Positions 42,381-53,387 of a stretch of DNA of 64,000 nt are shown piece by piece (the stretch's first letter is position 1; each line of letters starts with the position of its first letter). The stretch spans positions 15,381,001 through 15,445,000 of the forward strand of contig OX335660.1 of NCBI GenBank assembly GCA_946894095.1, written 5' to 3'. The position numbers were made by a program, and so were the translations under genes. Source of the stretch: Incurvaria masculella. Lineage: Eukaryota; Arthropoda; Insecta; Lepidoptera; Incurvariidae. The notes under the pieces were generated by a model that was not told where the DNA came from, made no database searches, and saw only the letters and a list, made by a program, of their open reading frames with translations.

Positions 42381-42448
42381 CAAACACGTCACTTTGTGTG
42401 GACAGTATGGAAGGAACTCTATGCGGATCACTAAAAGTGACGTGTTTG
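42381..42448. repeat. Inverted repeat, perfect 15-bp arms
   Basis: CAAACACGTCACTTT (42381-42395) and AAAGTGACGTGTTTG (42434-42448) with a 38-base loop. Partial pairing goes further (GATCAAAC and GTTTGAACATT). Confidence 0.6.
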
Positions 42449-42994
42449 AACATTGATTAACTCGGCCATCTCTTCGTGCAACCGCGGCTAAGGACGCCAG
42501 CAGGTACTGGGGACTACCTTCCCAAATGTGGCTACAGTATTCTATCACCGGCCTTATCTGTGATTTGCGAAGAAGTAGTTGTACCTGTGATAAGAACCTT
42601 CTGCAGCGTTATAGAGTTCCCTTGGTTAATCGACGCTAAAGATAAAATCCACAGGATCGGTTTTTTATCATAGGAGGAATTCTGGCAGTGAATGAGTGCT
42701 ATTGTAATAATATTTCGAATAAATCGAATTGTCGTATTGCTGCAATGTCGTTGCATAACTTCAAATTAATTCTAATGCAGTCGTGTGCAGCCATCACAGT
42801 TTAATGTGACAACAATACAACACGTGTCCTCGTTAAATGTCAGGTCTCCCGTCCCGAGTCCCGCGCAGCTCCACACCTGACGTGCACTCCGTGTCGGAGG
42901 CAGGATGCAGCTCGTGACAGCCGACTAAGATTAGCCTAGCCGTGTCGGCGGCTCAGGGCTGCGGCCTTGCTCCTCGGGGTACCCGACTTGCACT
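42449..42994. other. No recognisable gene
   Basis: 42840-42990 is GC-rich with CCGTGTCGGCGGCTCAGG but without recognisable frame. Confidence 0.25.
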
Positions 42995-43310
42995 GAAAAA
43001 AAACCCGCCAAGTGCGAGTCGGACTCGCGCACGAAGGGTTCCGTACCATCGTACAAGATTTAATACAAAAAAAAAACAAGTTTTTATTTTTTATTATTTT
43101 TCTAATTTTTCCCTTACATTTGTATTATTTTTTTATATTTCCTATTTGTTGTTATAGCGGCCAAATAAATACACATTCTGTGAATATGTCTACTGCCTAC
43201 CTATTACGGTTCATGAGATACAGCCCTGTGACAGACGGAAGGACGGACGGACGGACAGCGGAGGCTTAGTAATAGGGTTCCGTTTTCACCCTTTGGGTAC
43301 GGAACCCTAA
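42995..43310 (+). mobile_element. Microsatellite-bearing lepidopteran repeat
   Basis: AACCCGCCAAGTGCGAGTC to GGTACGGAACCCTAA, with a GACGGACGGACGGAC run. Confidence 0.87.
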
Positions 43311-43540
43311 TAAAAGATTTCTAACTCTTCTTTGTTTTAGCACAGTTCAAATTCAGTCATCTGTGCTATAGCATTTCTGTTTCCTATTAACGTTTAAGGT
43401 TAGTATCTATAAGTGAGCCCAAACTGTTAACCTTGGTGAAAATAGCTCGTGTGGCAGATCAGATGATTTTGAAACCGTTATCCTTACTGATTGAACTAAA
43501 CGTCCGGCTACAAATCAGGCGTGCAAAAGTCACTGAATAT
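43311..43540. other. Spacer between two copies of the same repeat
   Basis: 230 bases without recognisable feature. Confidence 0.25.
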
Positions 43541-43821
43541 AAAAACCGGCCAAGTGCGAGTCAGATTCGCACACGACGGGTTCCGTACCATCGTACAATA
43601 TTTAACACAAGAAATCACGTTGTTTGTATGGGTGACCCCTTCATTTTTTATTATTTTTAAATTTTACTTATTTGTTGTTATAGCGGCAAAATCAATACAC
43701 ATTCTGTGAAAATTTCAGCTGCCACCTATTACGGCTAATGAGATACAGCCCTGTGACAGACGGACGGACGGGCGGACGGACAGCGGAGGCTGCGTTGGCA
43801 CCCTTTAGGTACGGAAGCCTA
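43541..43821 (+). mobile_element. Microsatellite-bearing lepidopteran repeat
   Basis: AAAAACCGGCCAAGTGCGAG to GGTACGGAAGCCTAA. Part of the TTAGTAATAGGGTTCC end is deleted. Confidence 0.85.
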
Positions 43822-44439
43822 ACAAGTAAGTCACATTAAAAAATACTACAGCTGATTTTTTCCTACAGTTAGGAAAACAGTAAGAGAAAACTGTTATGGC
43901 ACTCAGTTAAAAAAATATTAAAACTAACAGTCATATTTAATGTTTAAGGCTAAATGTTTTCACTCAGTTAGAGGCACCAATAATTTACTTAGGTAGTTGG
44001 CTCGGCTCTATTCTAACGTTCCAAGATGGTTAATATCAGATTTACAGTTAGAGTAACTAATTTTTTTGTTTTTTCCGGCTACCGACGACGTCATGCAGCA
44101 TATGAGGTCCCAAGCGATATTTTACGATTTACCTAACTTAGTGCTTCAAGCTTGAAAACGGCAAATCCCGAAATTTACCGCTTTCTCTATTTTAATTGTA
44201 GGTATGTGTTCAAGATCTTCTTACACAGCCCGTCATTCCTAAGTCAGTTTCCCGTTTCCCGTTTCCTAGCGGATTCATTTGTCAAACACCAAAGGAGACC
44301 ATCCCGTCTACAACCAAAAGATACGCATTGTAGATTTGGTCGCTTCCTCAGGTCCTGTACATTCACAGAGATTAATGTTTACTAACTGCAATTGTAGTTT
44401 TTTGTGTTTTTTGGAGAGACAACACCCTAGTACATTAGT
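43822..44439. other. No recognisable gene
   Basis: The AACTGAGTG/CTCAGTTAG-like words recur a few times at 43890-43970, without a clear structure. Confidence 0.25.
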
Positions 44440-44572
44440 ATATAGCTGGACACTGATAGCTAATATCAAATGTATTGTCATAATATTAGCAAATTCTAGA
44501 ACATTCCCGAAGGAACTAGGCGTCATGCCGAGACCTTCACTGTATTTGAAGCCTCCGTTCAACTGGATATAA
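44440..44572 (-). mobile_element. SINE 3' fragment, diverged
   Basis: AGCTGGACACTGATAGCTAA, ATTCCCGAAGGAACTAGGCG, CATGCCGAGACCTTC, TTCAACTGGATA. No head. Confidence 0.6.
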
Positions 44573-45415
44573 AACAAACATGCTATGCACCAACATTTTT
44601 ATTTTATGAAATATTCCATTTACATTAACACAATTGTATTGCTGAAGAAGGACTTGAATCGTTTAAGGAAAATAACGCGCATACAATAAAGTAGCAATCA
44701 CTTAGATAATACCAATCAGCGTTTTATTTATGTCGTTTCTGATAGCGAGCTAATCTCCCTCTTCCTAGTTGTGTCTACGAGGTGAAGAGAATTATCGCGG
44801 GTTTTCCAATTGTTTACTACTATTAATTATTGCCGTTGGTAATTTTCCGTCTGATCCATCTGGATAGATTACATGACGTTACTGTATTTTCTACGTTGCC
44901 AGTGTGATCTGCGAGATTTGATTCCACAATTACATTGCATCTCTCTGGTATTTATACAACCGTGTTTTATCTCTCATCACGGGTCGTGTCTTTTTCGGCG
45001 CTAAGTGGTACACTTGACTGAAAGCCTAGGCCATTCATTGTAGTATTTTTTTATTTAAAAATACGTATAATTAAAAAAATCTTCAATTCGGCGCCGATGT
45101 TTAGATTCGAATTCCCTAAGTAATTTAAAAAAACGACTTCTAATAGTATTCTATACGAAAGGAAATTCTAGTAGTTTTGGTTTTATTAACACTATTTTTA
45201 TATTGAACGGCGACATCTATCTTAGAAGTTGTTAACTATGTTATATAATTTTAAAAATGAGCAAAATACGTTCGGTCTGACAGATAAAAAAGGTTCTCAA
45301 ACGTGCGACCGACGGGTTCATGTTCTGGTGTGCCATCTTACTACACTATAACCAGGGTCTTGCCTCTACGACGAACACAGAAACCACAATTGTTATTTAA
45401 ATAACGATAACAATC
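44573..45415. other. AT-rich DNA, no gene recognised
   Basis: No frame with domain content. Confidence 0.25.
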
Positions 45416-45586
45416 TTTTTTTTTCATGCAACCTGAAATGGATGACCAATGCTAATACCACCCAACTACCGTTATGATATTAACTCAATACACCACTTTC
45501 CCGAAGGAATTAGGTGGCATGCCAGCACTTTCCCCTCATATAGGAACATTGAACTGAATGGGAAACACGGACCATTTTTCGGGTTT
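45416..45586 (-). mobile_element. SINE 3' fragment, tRNA-type
   Basis: T run, CATGCAACCTGAAATGGATG, CCCGAAGGAATTAGGTGGCA, ACATTGAACTGAATGGGAAA, ending in GGACCATTTTTC. The head half is absent. Confidence 0.7.
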
Positions 45587-45841
45587 TTAGACGGGGTTTG
45601 AGTCGGAAATGCACATTCCAGTTACATAGATACAAGTTCCTTGGCTACGAACGACCGTGGCGCCATCTACGTAAATGGATAGCTTTACATGCAGTGCATA
45701 AATTCCCACCAAAACGATGAAGCGAATGACAGAACTTGCAGGAGAGTTTCGAAGCGAGATGTTCCAATTACAAATTTTAAAAAATCAAACAGTCATCAAG
45801 CAGGAAAAAGTCCGTTGAAGATTCACCAAAATTCCTCAACA

Positions 45842-46179
45842 GCTCTCCAGCTTAACATATGATGAAAGACTTACAATTCTAATTCTTCCCTTTCTAGAAA
45901 ACCGCCGTCGGAGGGGTGAACTCATAGAGGCATACAAGATAATGACCGGTAATTATGATTGCGCAAATCTTGCGAATAAGATCACCTTAAATAAAAACAC
46001 TCACTTGAGAGGACACAGCTTGCAAACTCAACTGCACGGAACATAACACCAACACCCGCAAACATTTCTTAACAAATAGAGTTGTAGAGATACGGAACAA
46101 GATCTCCGAAGACGTAATTAATGCTAACTCAACCAATCAATTCAAAAATCGTTTGGACACTCATTTTAAAAGAAAATAA
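45842..46179 (+). pseudogene. CR1-like LINE C-terminal remnant
   Basis: Plus strand reads LSSLTYDERLTILILPFLEN, RRRRGELIEAYKIMTGNYD and LNKNTHLRGHSLQTQLHGT. After a frameshift near 46040 it reads NTRKHFLTNRVVEIRNKISE and FKNRLDTHFKRK, then a natural stop TAA at 46177. This order (YxxRL-L-LP-L-RR-RGD-IE-YKI, then FF-NRVV-WN-LP) is characteristic of the C-terminus of CR1/jockey-type elements. It is dead because of the frameshift and 5' truncation. Confidence 0.8.
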
Positions 46180-46227
46180 AACAAAGAACCAGTTAATCCA
46201 TATTAAAATGGCAATTGACTAAAAAAT

Positions 46228-46571
46228 AAAAACCGGCCAAGTGCGAGCCGGACTCGCACACGAAGGGTTCCGTACCATCGTACAAGATTTAACTAAAAAA
46301 AATCACGTTTTTTGTATGGGGCCCCCTTTTAATTATTATGATTTTTTAATTTTACCTATTTGTTGTTGTAGCGGCAAAATAAATACACACTGTGTGAAAA
46401 TTTCAGCTCTCTACCTATTACGGTTCATGAGATACAGCCCTGTGACAGACGGACAGACGGACGGACGGACGGACGGACGGACGGACGGACGGCAACCGGA
46501 CGGACGGACGGACAGCGGAGGCTTAGTAATAGGGTTCCGTTTTCACCCTTTGGGTACGGAACCCTAAAAAA
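46228..46571 (+). mobile_element. Microsatellite-bearing lepidopteran repeat with long (GGAC)n run
   Basis: AAACCGGCCAAGTGCGAGCC to GGTACGGAACCCTAAAAAA. The microsatellite covers 46450-46510, interrupted by GGCAACC. Confidence 0.88.
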
Positions 46572-47139
46572 CAAATAAATTAATTTGTTACCAAATACTA
46601 CCTAAATAACTTTCCACATGCAAACAAAACACGATCAACTTAAACTAATGAAAAATAAGATCTATACATATCAGCCTAGGCTGCCTGTCTAAAATAATTA
46701 AATAAAACAAGAATCTAACTGGCCAGTTCTACAAAATTCATTTTCATTGCCATTAGTCAAACATTTAGTGTAAACAATTTAAAGTTTACTAACAAATACA
46801 CTAAAAGTTCGACGGCAAAAGCCAATAATCTCACCTTGACATGGTTCTGTGTAACACGAACGCGTTGCCAGAAAAAGAGACGAGGAAAAATGCTTTCAAA
46901 TAATTACGATTTTTACGTTCGTATTTTCTGGCAACGCCGACGTCAGCCGCGGTCTGGACTTCTGGGAAGTTCATCACAATATTAGCATAAAGTTCAACGT
47001 TGTCGGAGAAGGAATAATATTTTTCGTCTTAATTTATTAGAGATCGTATATGCTTCTACAGACTGTCTATAGGTACATTTGGTGGTGTGTGCCTTCTGAT
47101 CTGAAAGAAAATTCTTTAGCATCCCAAGAAATAGTCACT
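46572..47139. other. Unassigned DNA with an inverted repeat
   Basis: GCGTTGCCAGAAAAA (46862-46876) and TTTTCTGGCAACGC (46924-46937) form arms around a 47-base loop. ACACGAACGCG and TTACGTTCGT extend the pairing imperfectly. No gene. Confidence 0.35.
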
Positions 47140-47685
47140 TTAAGGTGGGCCATCCCGCTCAACTCCCCGTACAAATGGGGAAAGAAGATCACGCCCATAT
47201 TTCTTATCAGAGATCCCTAATTTTGCTCAAAAGAGCTTTATTTGATCGAACTAGATGTCTGATGACCGTTGGAACTGTACAATTGTGTTTTGTTTCTAAG
47301 TTATAAGATCTGAAAGTTCGAATTTTTCGCGTGTTTAATACAATAACTTTGGAGGTGTATTACTCAACGATAAAATCTATACATCTTAAAAATATTAGTC
47401 AATTAGACATAGCTTGTTTCGTGAAAATTTATTATCAATTTAGTTTTTGTTATATTTTTGACTATAGCGGTCGTTGTTTACTTTTAGCAAGAAGTCATTT
47501 TGTAATTAAAATTTTCGTAAATCTTACCAAATCAAAAACTATGCGCATTGTCTGATTTGTGGACATGTTGCATCCGCCTCATCACGGAGCCTGTCTTTTT
47601 CTTTGAAACAGAGAAGGTCCCCGAGCTCGATAGCACGGTTTTGTACCGTGCCCGCGAATGAGTTAGTCCCGCGCCGGGAAGCGAC
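47140..47685. mobile_element. TTAA-flanked MITE (piggyBac-like), copy 4, right end lost
   Basis: TTAA at 47140-47143, left end GGTGGGCCATCCCGC. The body matches copies 1-3 through GCGAATGAGTTAGTCCCGC, then breaks off into CGGGAAGCGACACC. The right inverted repeat and second TTAA are missing. It is more diverged than the others. Confidence 0.82.
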
Positions 47686-47857
47686 ACCTGTCTTTCAATG
47701 TGTCTTTTTTCCTTGCAGGTCTTCAAATCAAGTTAATGCCATATTTTTAAATATTATTAATAAATGTAGAGTGAATGGGTGACAAAATAAACTTCGCCGG
47801 GAGTCAAAATAAAAATAGATTTTTATTCTCATAGCTAAAACAATATATAACATTATC

Positions 47858-48162
47858 TCCTTGAGCGTGGTTGAGTTCGAGATGGGTGACCGTTTTTAAC
47901 CGTTGAGGTTTGGCGTGGTTCGGATTCCACGTAAAATTGTAGGTCCCCTTTCTTACTTACTAGGTGATGGGGTTAATCCTTCCCGGGTTGGTACCATCGC
48001 ATTGAATGAACAATGGTCGAAACGGCAAAGAAAGTTATCAATATTTTCAGCAATATAATAAAGATCCTGGCATGGTACCTAGTTCCCATATGGTGTGTTA
48101 CACTAATATCATGACGGTTGGTTTGATCATAGCGAATCATATCCAGTCACATAAAAAAAAAT
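47858..48162 (+). mobile_element. SINE, old 5S-type, 5'-truncated
   Basis: CTCCTTGAGCGTGGTTGAG, GAGATGGGTGACCG (box C remnant), the shared body, then CATATCCAGTCACATAAAAA. Confidence 0.8.
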
Positions 48163-48317
48163 CTGGAAGAAAGCAAGGCTGTTGTCATTGAGTCAATGAA
48201 TACAACAAAAAAGGCTTTTATAACTAACGATGGATAATCACAATTTTTTTATATTTAAATGATTATTATAGGTAACACACATTTACTTCGAAAACAAAAC
48301 TTAGCTTCAGTTAACTT

Positions 48318-48701
48318 GTCGGCCTCAGTGGCCCAGTGGCGCGACACTTCGGCGATCGCTCTCCGAAGTTAAGCAACGAATGGGTCCGGTCTGGTCTTGG
48401 ATGGGTGACCATTCGACCGTTGAGAGAGGCTGGCCGTGGTTCGGATTCCACGTTAAACTGTAGGTCCCTTCCTTACTTACTAGGTGGTAGGGTTAATCCC
48501 GCCCGGGTTGGTACCATCGCATTGGATGAACGATGGTCGAAGCGGCAATGAAAATTGTCCGTGTTTTCCATCCAGTTCAATGTAGCCGTACAATATAAGG
48601 AAGGTCCTGGCATGGCACCTAGTTCCCATGAGGTGTGTTGGGCTAATACCATGACAGAAAGTGTGGTATTAGCCATCCATTTCCAGTCACATAAAAAAAA
48701 A
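48318..48701 (+). mobile_element. SINE, 5S-headed, full length (reference copy)
   Basis: 384 bp in plus orientation. Head: GTCGGCCTCAGTGGCCCAG, GATCGCTCTCCGAAGTTAAG (5S box A at about 48365-48376), a GGTCCGGTCTGG intermediate element, and GGATGGGTGACC (box C, 48399-48410). This is the order and spacing of the internal Pol III promoter of 5S rRNA genes. Body from GGTTCGGATTCCACG to GTGGTATTAGCCATCCATT. Ends CCAGTCACATAAAAAAAAA. No coding frame, so it must move with a LINE's machinery. Confidence 0.94.
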
Positions 48702-50603
48702 TACTTAAAAAAAAAGGTTTTTTCTGGTCCTTATGAAAGCAACTGTCAGCTTTTTTGCCATAACTCACCAAAATAGATAGTTACAAAATATAACTGTATT
48801 GGCGAGCACATTACATACGTAGTTGCACACCTATGTATTGAATTAAATAAAATCCAAAAATGGCTTGAATGTGCGAATTTTTATTTTGAGTTAAAAACTC
48901 TTCTGTTATGCCCCATAGTTATCTTGCAAACTCTGCCCTTTTTAATAAATATCTCATGTTTTATGACGTTAAATAAACAACTGTATATGCTCGGCAATGC
49001 AGTTATAGACTTTAACTACCTATTTTTAAGAGCATTCGTATACCTAAACATTTTCGACCAATTTTTGCGTTTGAAACGAGATAGCCAGAGCCCGACGTCG
49101 CTTAATTAGAGCAGCTCCGAATAAATCTTTCGAAATGTGAGCAACCCGCATAACGCGTGAAACCGGTTTTTTAATTGTTTCATTGAAGAAATTTCAAAAA
49201 GTTAAAACATAACCTCAACTAAGTTGGTAGATAATGTTACGCTCTTTAAAATGATATTTAAATCAACATCAGTTACTGTCAATACTGCAATATGTTTGAG
49301 ACCTGACTTCAGCTTTTTTTTTCCATGCAAAAAATCATCATGTGGAAATATTTTTTTTAACTAAACTATATATTTTTGGCGGAAGGCTAGCTGAAATATT
49401 ACATTTACATTCCATAAGCGTATTAAAATCATACGCATTAGCTAGTTTAATAATCTTATGGCGTTATAGCCGAAATAACTACGAACGACCGTGACGCCAT
49501 CTAGTTTGATGCACACACACTAACAAACAAAGCGCACTCATTAAAAATGTGTCAGTTGCATGTGCCACGCCGCCGACGTCTCGACCTACTCGGAAAAGCT
49601 TCTCGGAAAAGTTGCTTACAGCTAAACGCTTACAGTGACGTCGAGACGAGGTGTTGGAATAGGATTAGAAATATCTAAATAAGTCGCTGCACCTATGTAT
49701 ATGGCAACAATTTGCATAAAACAACAACAGTTTGTATCAAGACCTATCAAACTTTGCTTAAAAATAATCCCACAGATAAATGATGAAAAACTCTACGTAT
49801 ACAAATATGATTTTAACTTATCCTGCGCATGGTTCCAAAAACGCTGGCAGCATTCCCCTTCTTGATGCCGACCCATTATTTTAGTTTACAAATAATCTAC
49901 TTTGAGAACACGCTAGTTTTATCGGTAACTAGACGAAATCATCAAAACATTAATTATGTCTAATTCATATTTTCAGAATGGTCCCTTTAGTCAAAAAGTT
50001 TTTCCCCTTTTCATATGGGAAAAGCATGCGAACTGCACTAGAGGAATTAATGTAGCGGTAGATTTGACAAACTTTACACATGTCGCATGATAGGATATAG
50101 ATATAAAATGAAATGAAAAAATATAAATTTCCAAGCCAAAATGGTTTACAAAAAAGGCGGAATTAAGGCCATGAGGCATTCTCTAACATTCAACCTCAGA
50201 GAAGTAGGAGAGGTGCGGTGAGGCACGCAGCACGCATATAACGAAGTAGCTAAAAGTTAAGAACTGTGTTTTGTTATTATGGATGATCTTAGTTCAATGT
50301 GCCTATCTGAAATACGTACGTATGTAACGGAAGGCTAAAAAGATGAAAGGTAAGACGACAACAAATCTGCGGATGGAGTTTTCAAAACTAACAAATCGAT
50401 TGGATTCGCGCGCAAAGAAAATTTCCATTCAGGTTAACAACACAACGCCGGAGCCGCTGTGACGCATGAACCGGCCTGTTGATGCGCTTGCAAATGTTAC
50501 TTTAGTAATGTAAATATTGCCGAATACATTTACATTAATTCGATATAAAGGAAAACGTTAACCGTGACGTGTGGCACGAATCTTGGGATAAATATAGCTC
50601 AGC
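48702..50603. other. Long unassigned stretch
   Basis: AT-rich with no recognisable gene, RNA or clear repeat. TACGAACGACCGTGACGCCA at 49481 resembles 45646 (TACGAACGACCGTGGCGCCA), a short dispersed motif. Confidence 0.25.
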
Positions 50604-50711
50604 TCAATGTAACCTTGCGGAAATAAAGGTAAGGTTTTGGCATGGCAACGTTTCTTTAGCGGAACGTGGTGTAATGGGCCGACTCAGGACAATCAACGTA
50701 GATGTGACGTG
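50604..50711 (+). mobile_element. SINE body fragment, diverged
   Basis: TCAATGTAACCTTGCGG, AAGGTAAGGTTTTGGCATGG and GAACGTGGTGTAATGGGCC align with the 3' half of the tRNA-type SINE. Confidence 0.5.
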
Positions 50712-50981
50712 ATCACGAGTCCGGTTTTTGAGTAGGTATGACAAAGTCAAAATTATAGTCCTGAGCATGTGTAAATGTGGTAATCCGAAAACCTACTGAA
50801 AGTGAGAAAACAGGCGTATAGTTGTATTCGGCTACCCATGCCGTAGAGTACCAAACGCAAACATAACAAGAAATTGCGTTTTCTTAATCAGTAGACACTA
50901 ATCTTGTAAGTATACGTGAAAATAAAGTTATACATACCAATTATTGATCGTTTATAGCACTAACATGTTCAATAGTTAAAT

Positions 50982-51040
50982 AAACCTAACAAGTGCGAGT
51001 CTGACTCTCGCACAAGGAGTTCCGTACAAGTTCAACTGCA
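50982..51040 (+). mobile_element. Microsatellite-bearing repeat, 5' end only
   Basis: AAACCTAACAAGTGCGAGTC, TGACTCTCGCAC, AGGAGTTCCGTAC; the rest of the element is missing. Confidence 0.6.
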
Positions 51041-51228
51041 AGTGTAAGTTTTGTAATCACGAAGTGATTTCATAAGGGTTACTTTTTCCTTTTGAGGGAC
51101 GAAACTATAAATCAATGCATTACACCATTATCTACATTACAGTATTTAGAATCAAAAAGGGTGGGTAGAAAAAAGAGACTAAGAAGTGTTATTTTATGTA
51201 TCTCTATCTCCATCTCAACTAATTAATT

Positions 51229-51513
51229 TATATAATTGCATTAGTAACTTTATTAGTTGTAAGTAACTTATACTGAGGGTTGCTGTTTCTATTGTTCTTT
51301 GTTCTTTGCCTTCATCTGTTCTACCAAGGAATTGTTTGGCAGTAGCATTTAGATCTAAGTATGTATTTCATAATTGTGGGCGGAAAAATATGTTATGTAA
51401 ACCCGTGAAGTTTCTTTGCGGGTTCTTCTTTACTGGGTTGATCGAATCCGCGGATCTTTGTGGACGTAACTTGGTTTACTACCAAAAAGTTTAAATAAAT
51501 GAAATGAAATTAT
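51229..51513 (+). repeat. Dispersed repeat, probable LINE 3' end (copy of 18886-19240)
   Basis: Closely matches 18886-19240 and lacks the 70-base insertion there. Ends TACCAAAAAGTTTAAATAAA then TGAAATGAAA, a tail-like end including AATAAA. Confidence 0.6.
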
Positions 51514-51886
51514 AGAACACAAGTGGGGTGCCCTGTGACCTTAGGAAATTTACAAAAAATCTATTTCGAGGGGCTTATACCACGGAGGAGTGAGGTAGAG
51601 AGGAGGTGTGACTAGCTCATATTACTAAGGAACGCAGCGTGCCACTGCGCGGGGTAGCGGGGGGAAAAACATTTTATGGTGGGGGTTCATGCTCCGCCTT
51701 TTGTGCTAAATCCATCTACCGGCGGAACCGGTATTCTGGTAGCAGCTATTCCGAGAGCTATTCTTAGTGGTTACAAGACTACAACTAGATGGCGCCTTTT
51801 GAATTTATTGTTAGTTTTTTCTATAAAAAACCTTCGAAAATTAAATGTATACCTTCGCGCGGATTCAAATAATTTTAATTTAAAAA
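51514..51886. other. Unassigned DNA upstream of the retroelement frame
   Basis: 51570-51700 is purine/GC-rich (GCGGGGTAGCGGGGGG). No domain recognised. Confidence 0.25.
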
Positions 51887-52480
51887 TTGCTCGATGCAAA
51901 TACAACCAGAATTGCAGTGGCACTACGTTTAGGTTCAAATATCTGTGAACCACACTTATGTGTATGTGGTACCCAAGTGGAAAGAAATGGTCACCATGGC
52001 CTTTCATGTTGTAAAAGTGCAGGAAGATTTTCTAGACATAGCGCACTCAACGCCATCATAAAGTCTGGATTAAACACCGTCCATGTTCCATCTGTTCTAG
52101 AGCCTAACGGCGTTTCCCGCCAGGATGGCAAATGCCCAGACGGAATGAGTCTTGTGCCCTGGATTAAAGGTAGGTCTCTGTTGTGGGACGCGACTTGCGT
52201 CGACACTTTGGCACAGAGTCATGTACTAGCTTCTTCGAGAACAGCTGGTGCCGCCGCGGCCGGAGCGAAGAACCTTAAGCGCGGCAAATACAAAGACCTT
52301 TTAAAGGACTTTGAATTTGTCGCGTTTGCGGTAGAAACGTTCGGGCCGTGGAGCGCAGACGCAAAGGCTTTCTCGGAGAGACTTTGTGTCAAATTGAGGG
52401 AGGAAACCGGGGTCCCACAATCGGGGGCCTACTTTTACCAAAAAATTTGTCTGGCTATTCAGCGCGGAAAGGAACATTAA
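51887..52480 (+). pseudogene. Retroelement C-terminal domain: Cys/His finger plus PDG...DAT motif
   Basis: Open for about 197 codons but without a proper start: an in-frame stop (TAA, 51881) lies just upstream and the first codon is TTG, so it is a 5'-truncated copy. Order of parts: TTRIAVALRLG near residue 6; a finger CVCGTQVERNGHHGLSC near 26-42; RHSALNAIIKSGL; then GKCPDGMSLVPW and LLWDATCVDT; Ala-rich linker; FEFVAFAVETFGPWS; and SGAYFYQKICLAIQRG at the end. A finger followed by PD...D motifs resembles the restriction-like endonuclease part of some non-LTR elements; this is inference. The same protein, split, is at 34474-35484. An A tract follows at 52579-52591. Confidence 0.75.
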
Positions 52481-52592
52481 AAAAAGACGTTGCAGAAGAA
52501 TATTTTAATTTAGTTTAGTTATATTTTTTTTTAATTTTTGTTATGAAATATTGTTTTCGATTAAATTGTGTTATGCACAAAAAAAAAAAATT
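52481..52592 (+). other. 3' untranslated region and A-tail of the retroelement copy
   Basis: AT-rich 100 bases ending in about 12 A (GCACAAAAAAAAAAAA), as expected for an RNA-mediated insertion. Confidence 0.65.
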
Positions 52593-52746
52593 AAAAATGT
52601 CATAAAAATTTGCATCATCATGAGATCAACATTTCTTACCGTACTAAGAAAATAAATTGCGCTCCATCTATCGGCATATAGCAAGAGCGATATATCGATA
52701 CAATTTTCGTTTTCTATAGAATTCCGTTTTCTAGCTGCACGACCTT

Positions 52747-53022
52747 CTTTTTAGGGTTCCGTACCCAAAGGGTGTCAACGGAACCCTATTACTAAGCCTC
52801 GGATGTCCGTTCGTCTGTCACAGGGCTGTATCTCTGCATCTCATGTAATAGGCAGGCAGCTGACATTTTCACAGAATATGTATTTATTTTGCCGCTATAA
52901 CAACCAATTGATAAAAAATAAAAAATAATAAAAATGATGAAAAAGTGTTTTTTTTTGTGTTAGTCTTGTACGATGGTACGGAACCGTTTGTATGCGAGTA
53001 AGACTCGCACTTGGCCGATTTA
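52747..53022 (-). mobile_element. Microsatellite-bearing lepidopteran repeat
   Basis: TTTTTAGGGTTCCGTACCC to CTCGCACTTGGCCGATTTA. The microsatellite is almost absent (GTCCGTTCGTCTGTC). Confidence 0.85.
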
Positions 53023-53258
53023 TTTGCTCATTCGAAAAATATTACGAACATCACAGCTTTGAGCTTTGGGACAACTTTGGATTTCATCTTCTCCCGAGAG
53101 TTGTTCAGAAGGCCGCCGTCAGCTGCACTACCTTTTTTTTGCTCATTGGAAATTTTCAATGAAAACTTGGTTCCTCTTCCAGATTTTTACGGAATTCGCG
53201 GAATCCTAAGAACGTTTTTCGAGAATTGCGGGAGTGGTTATCGGCAACGCCGGCTATT
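53023..53258 (+). repeat. Dispersed repeat (copy of 62168-62379)
   Basis: TTTGCTCATTCGAAAAATAT, ACGAACA, GGGACAACTTTGGATT, TTCTCCCGA, GAAAATTTTCAATG-like AATTTTCAATGAAAACTTGG, ending GGTTATCGGCAACGCCGG. It matches 62168-62379 in reverse. A frame crosses it but mirrors the repeat, not a gene. Confidence 0.65.
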
Positions 53259-53387
53259 ACCTCCGTCGCCAAACTGTCTGCCCGTAATACACTGGGGCCG
53301 TCCTCATTCTTACAATTACATAAAAAACATGTTTTTTATACATGTCCCCGCCCAGCGGTGGAGTCGCAGCCGTGATTTATGATAAAC

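Noticed and set aside
48340..48440. Possible 5S rRNA gene
   Set aside because: Only the internal promoter region resembles 5S; the ends diverge, no T-run terminator follows, and the SINE body continues.
48336..48551. Frames inside SINE copies, such as WVRSGLGWVTIRPLREAGR
   Set aside because: Translations of the 5S-derived head and SINE body, repeated in every copy; not genes.
53011..53382. 123-residue plus-strand frame
   Set aside because: Most of it is the dispersed repeat that recurs at 62168-62379 on the other strand; the frame is a by-product.
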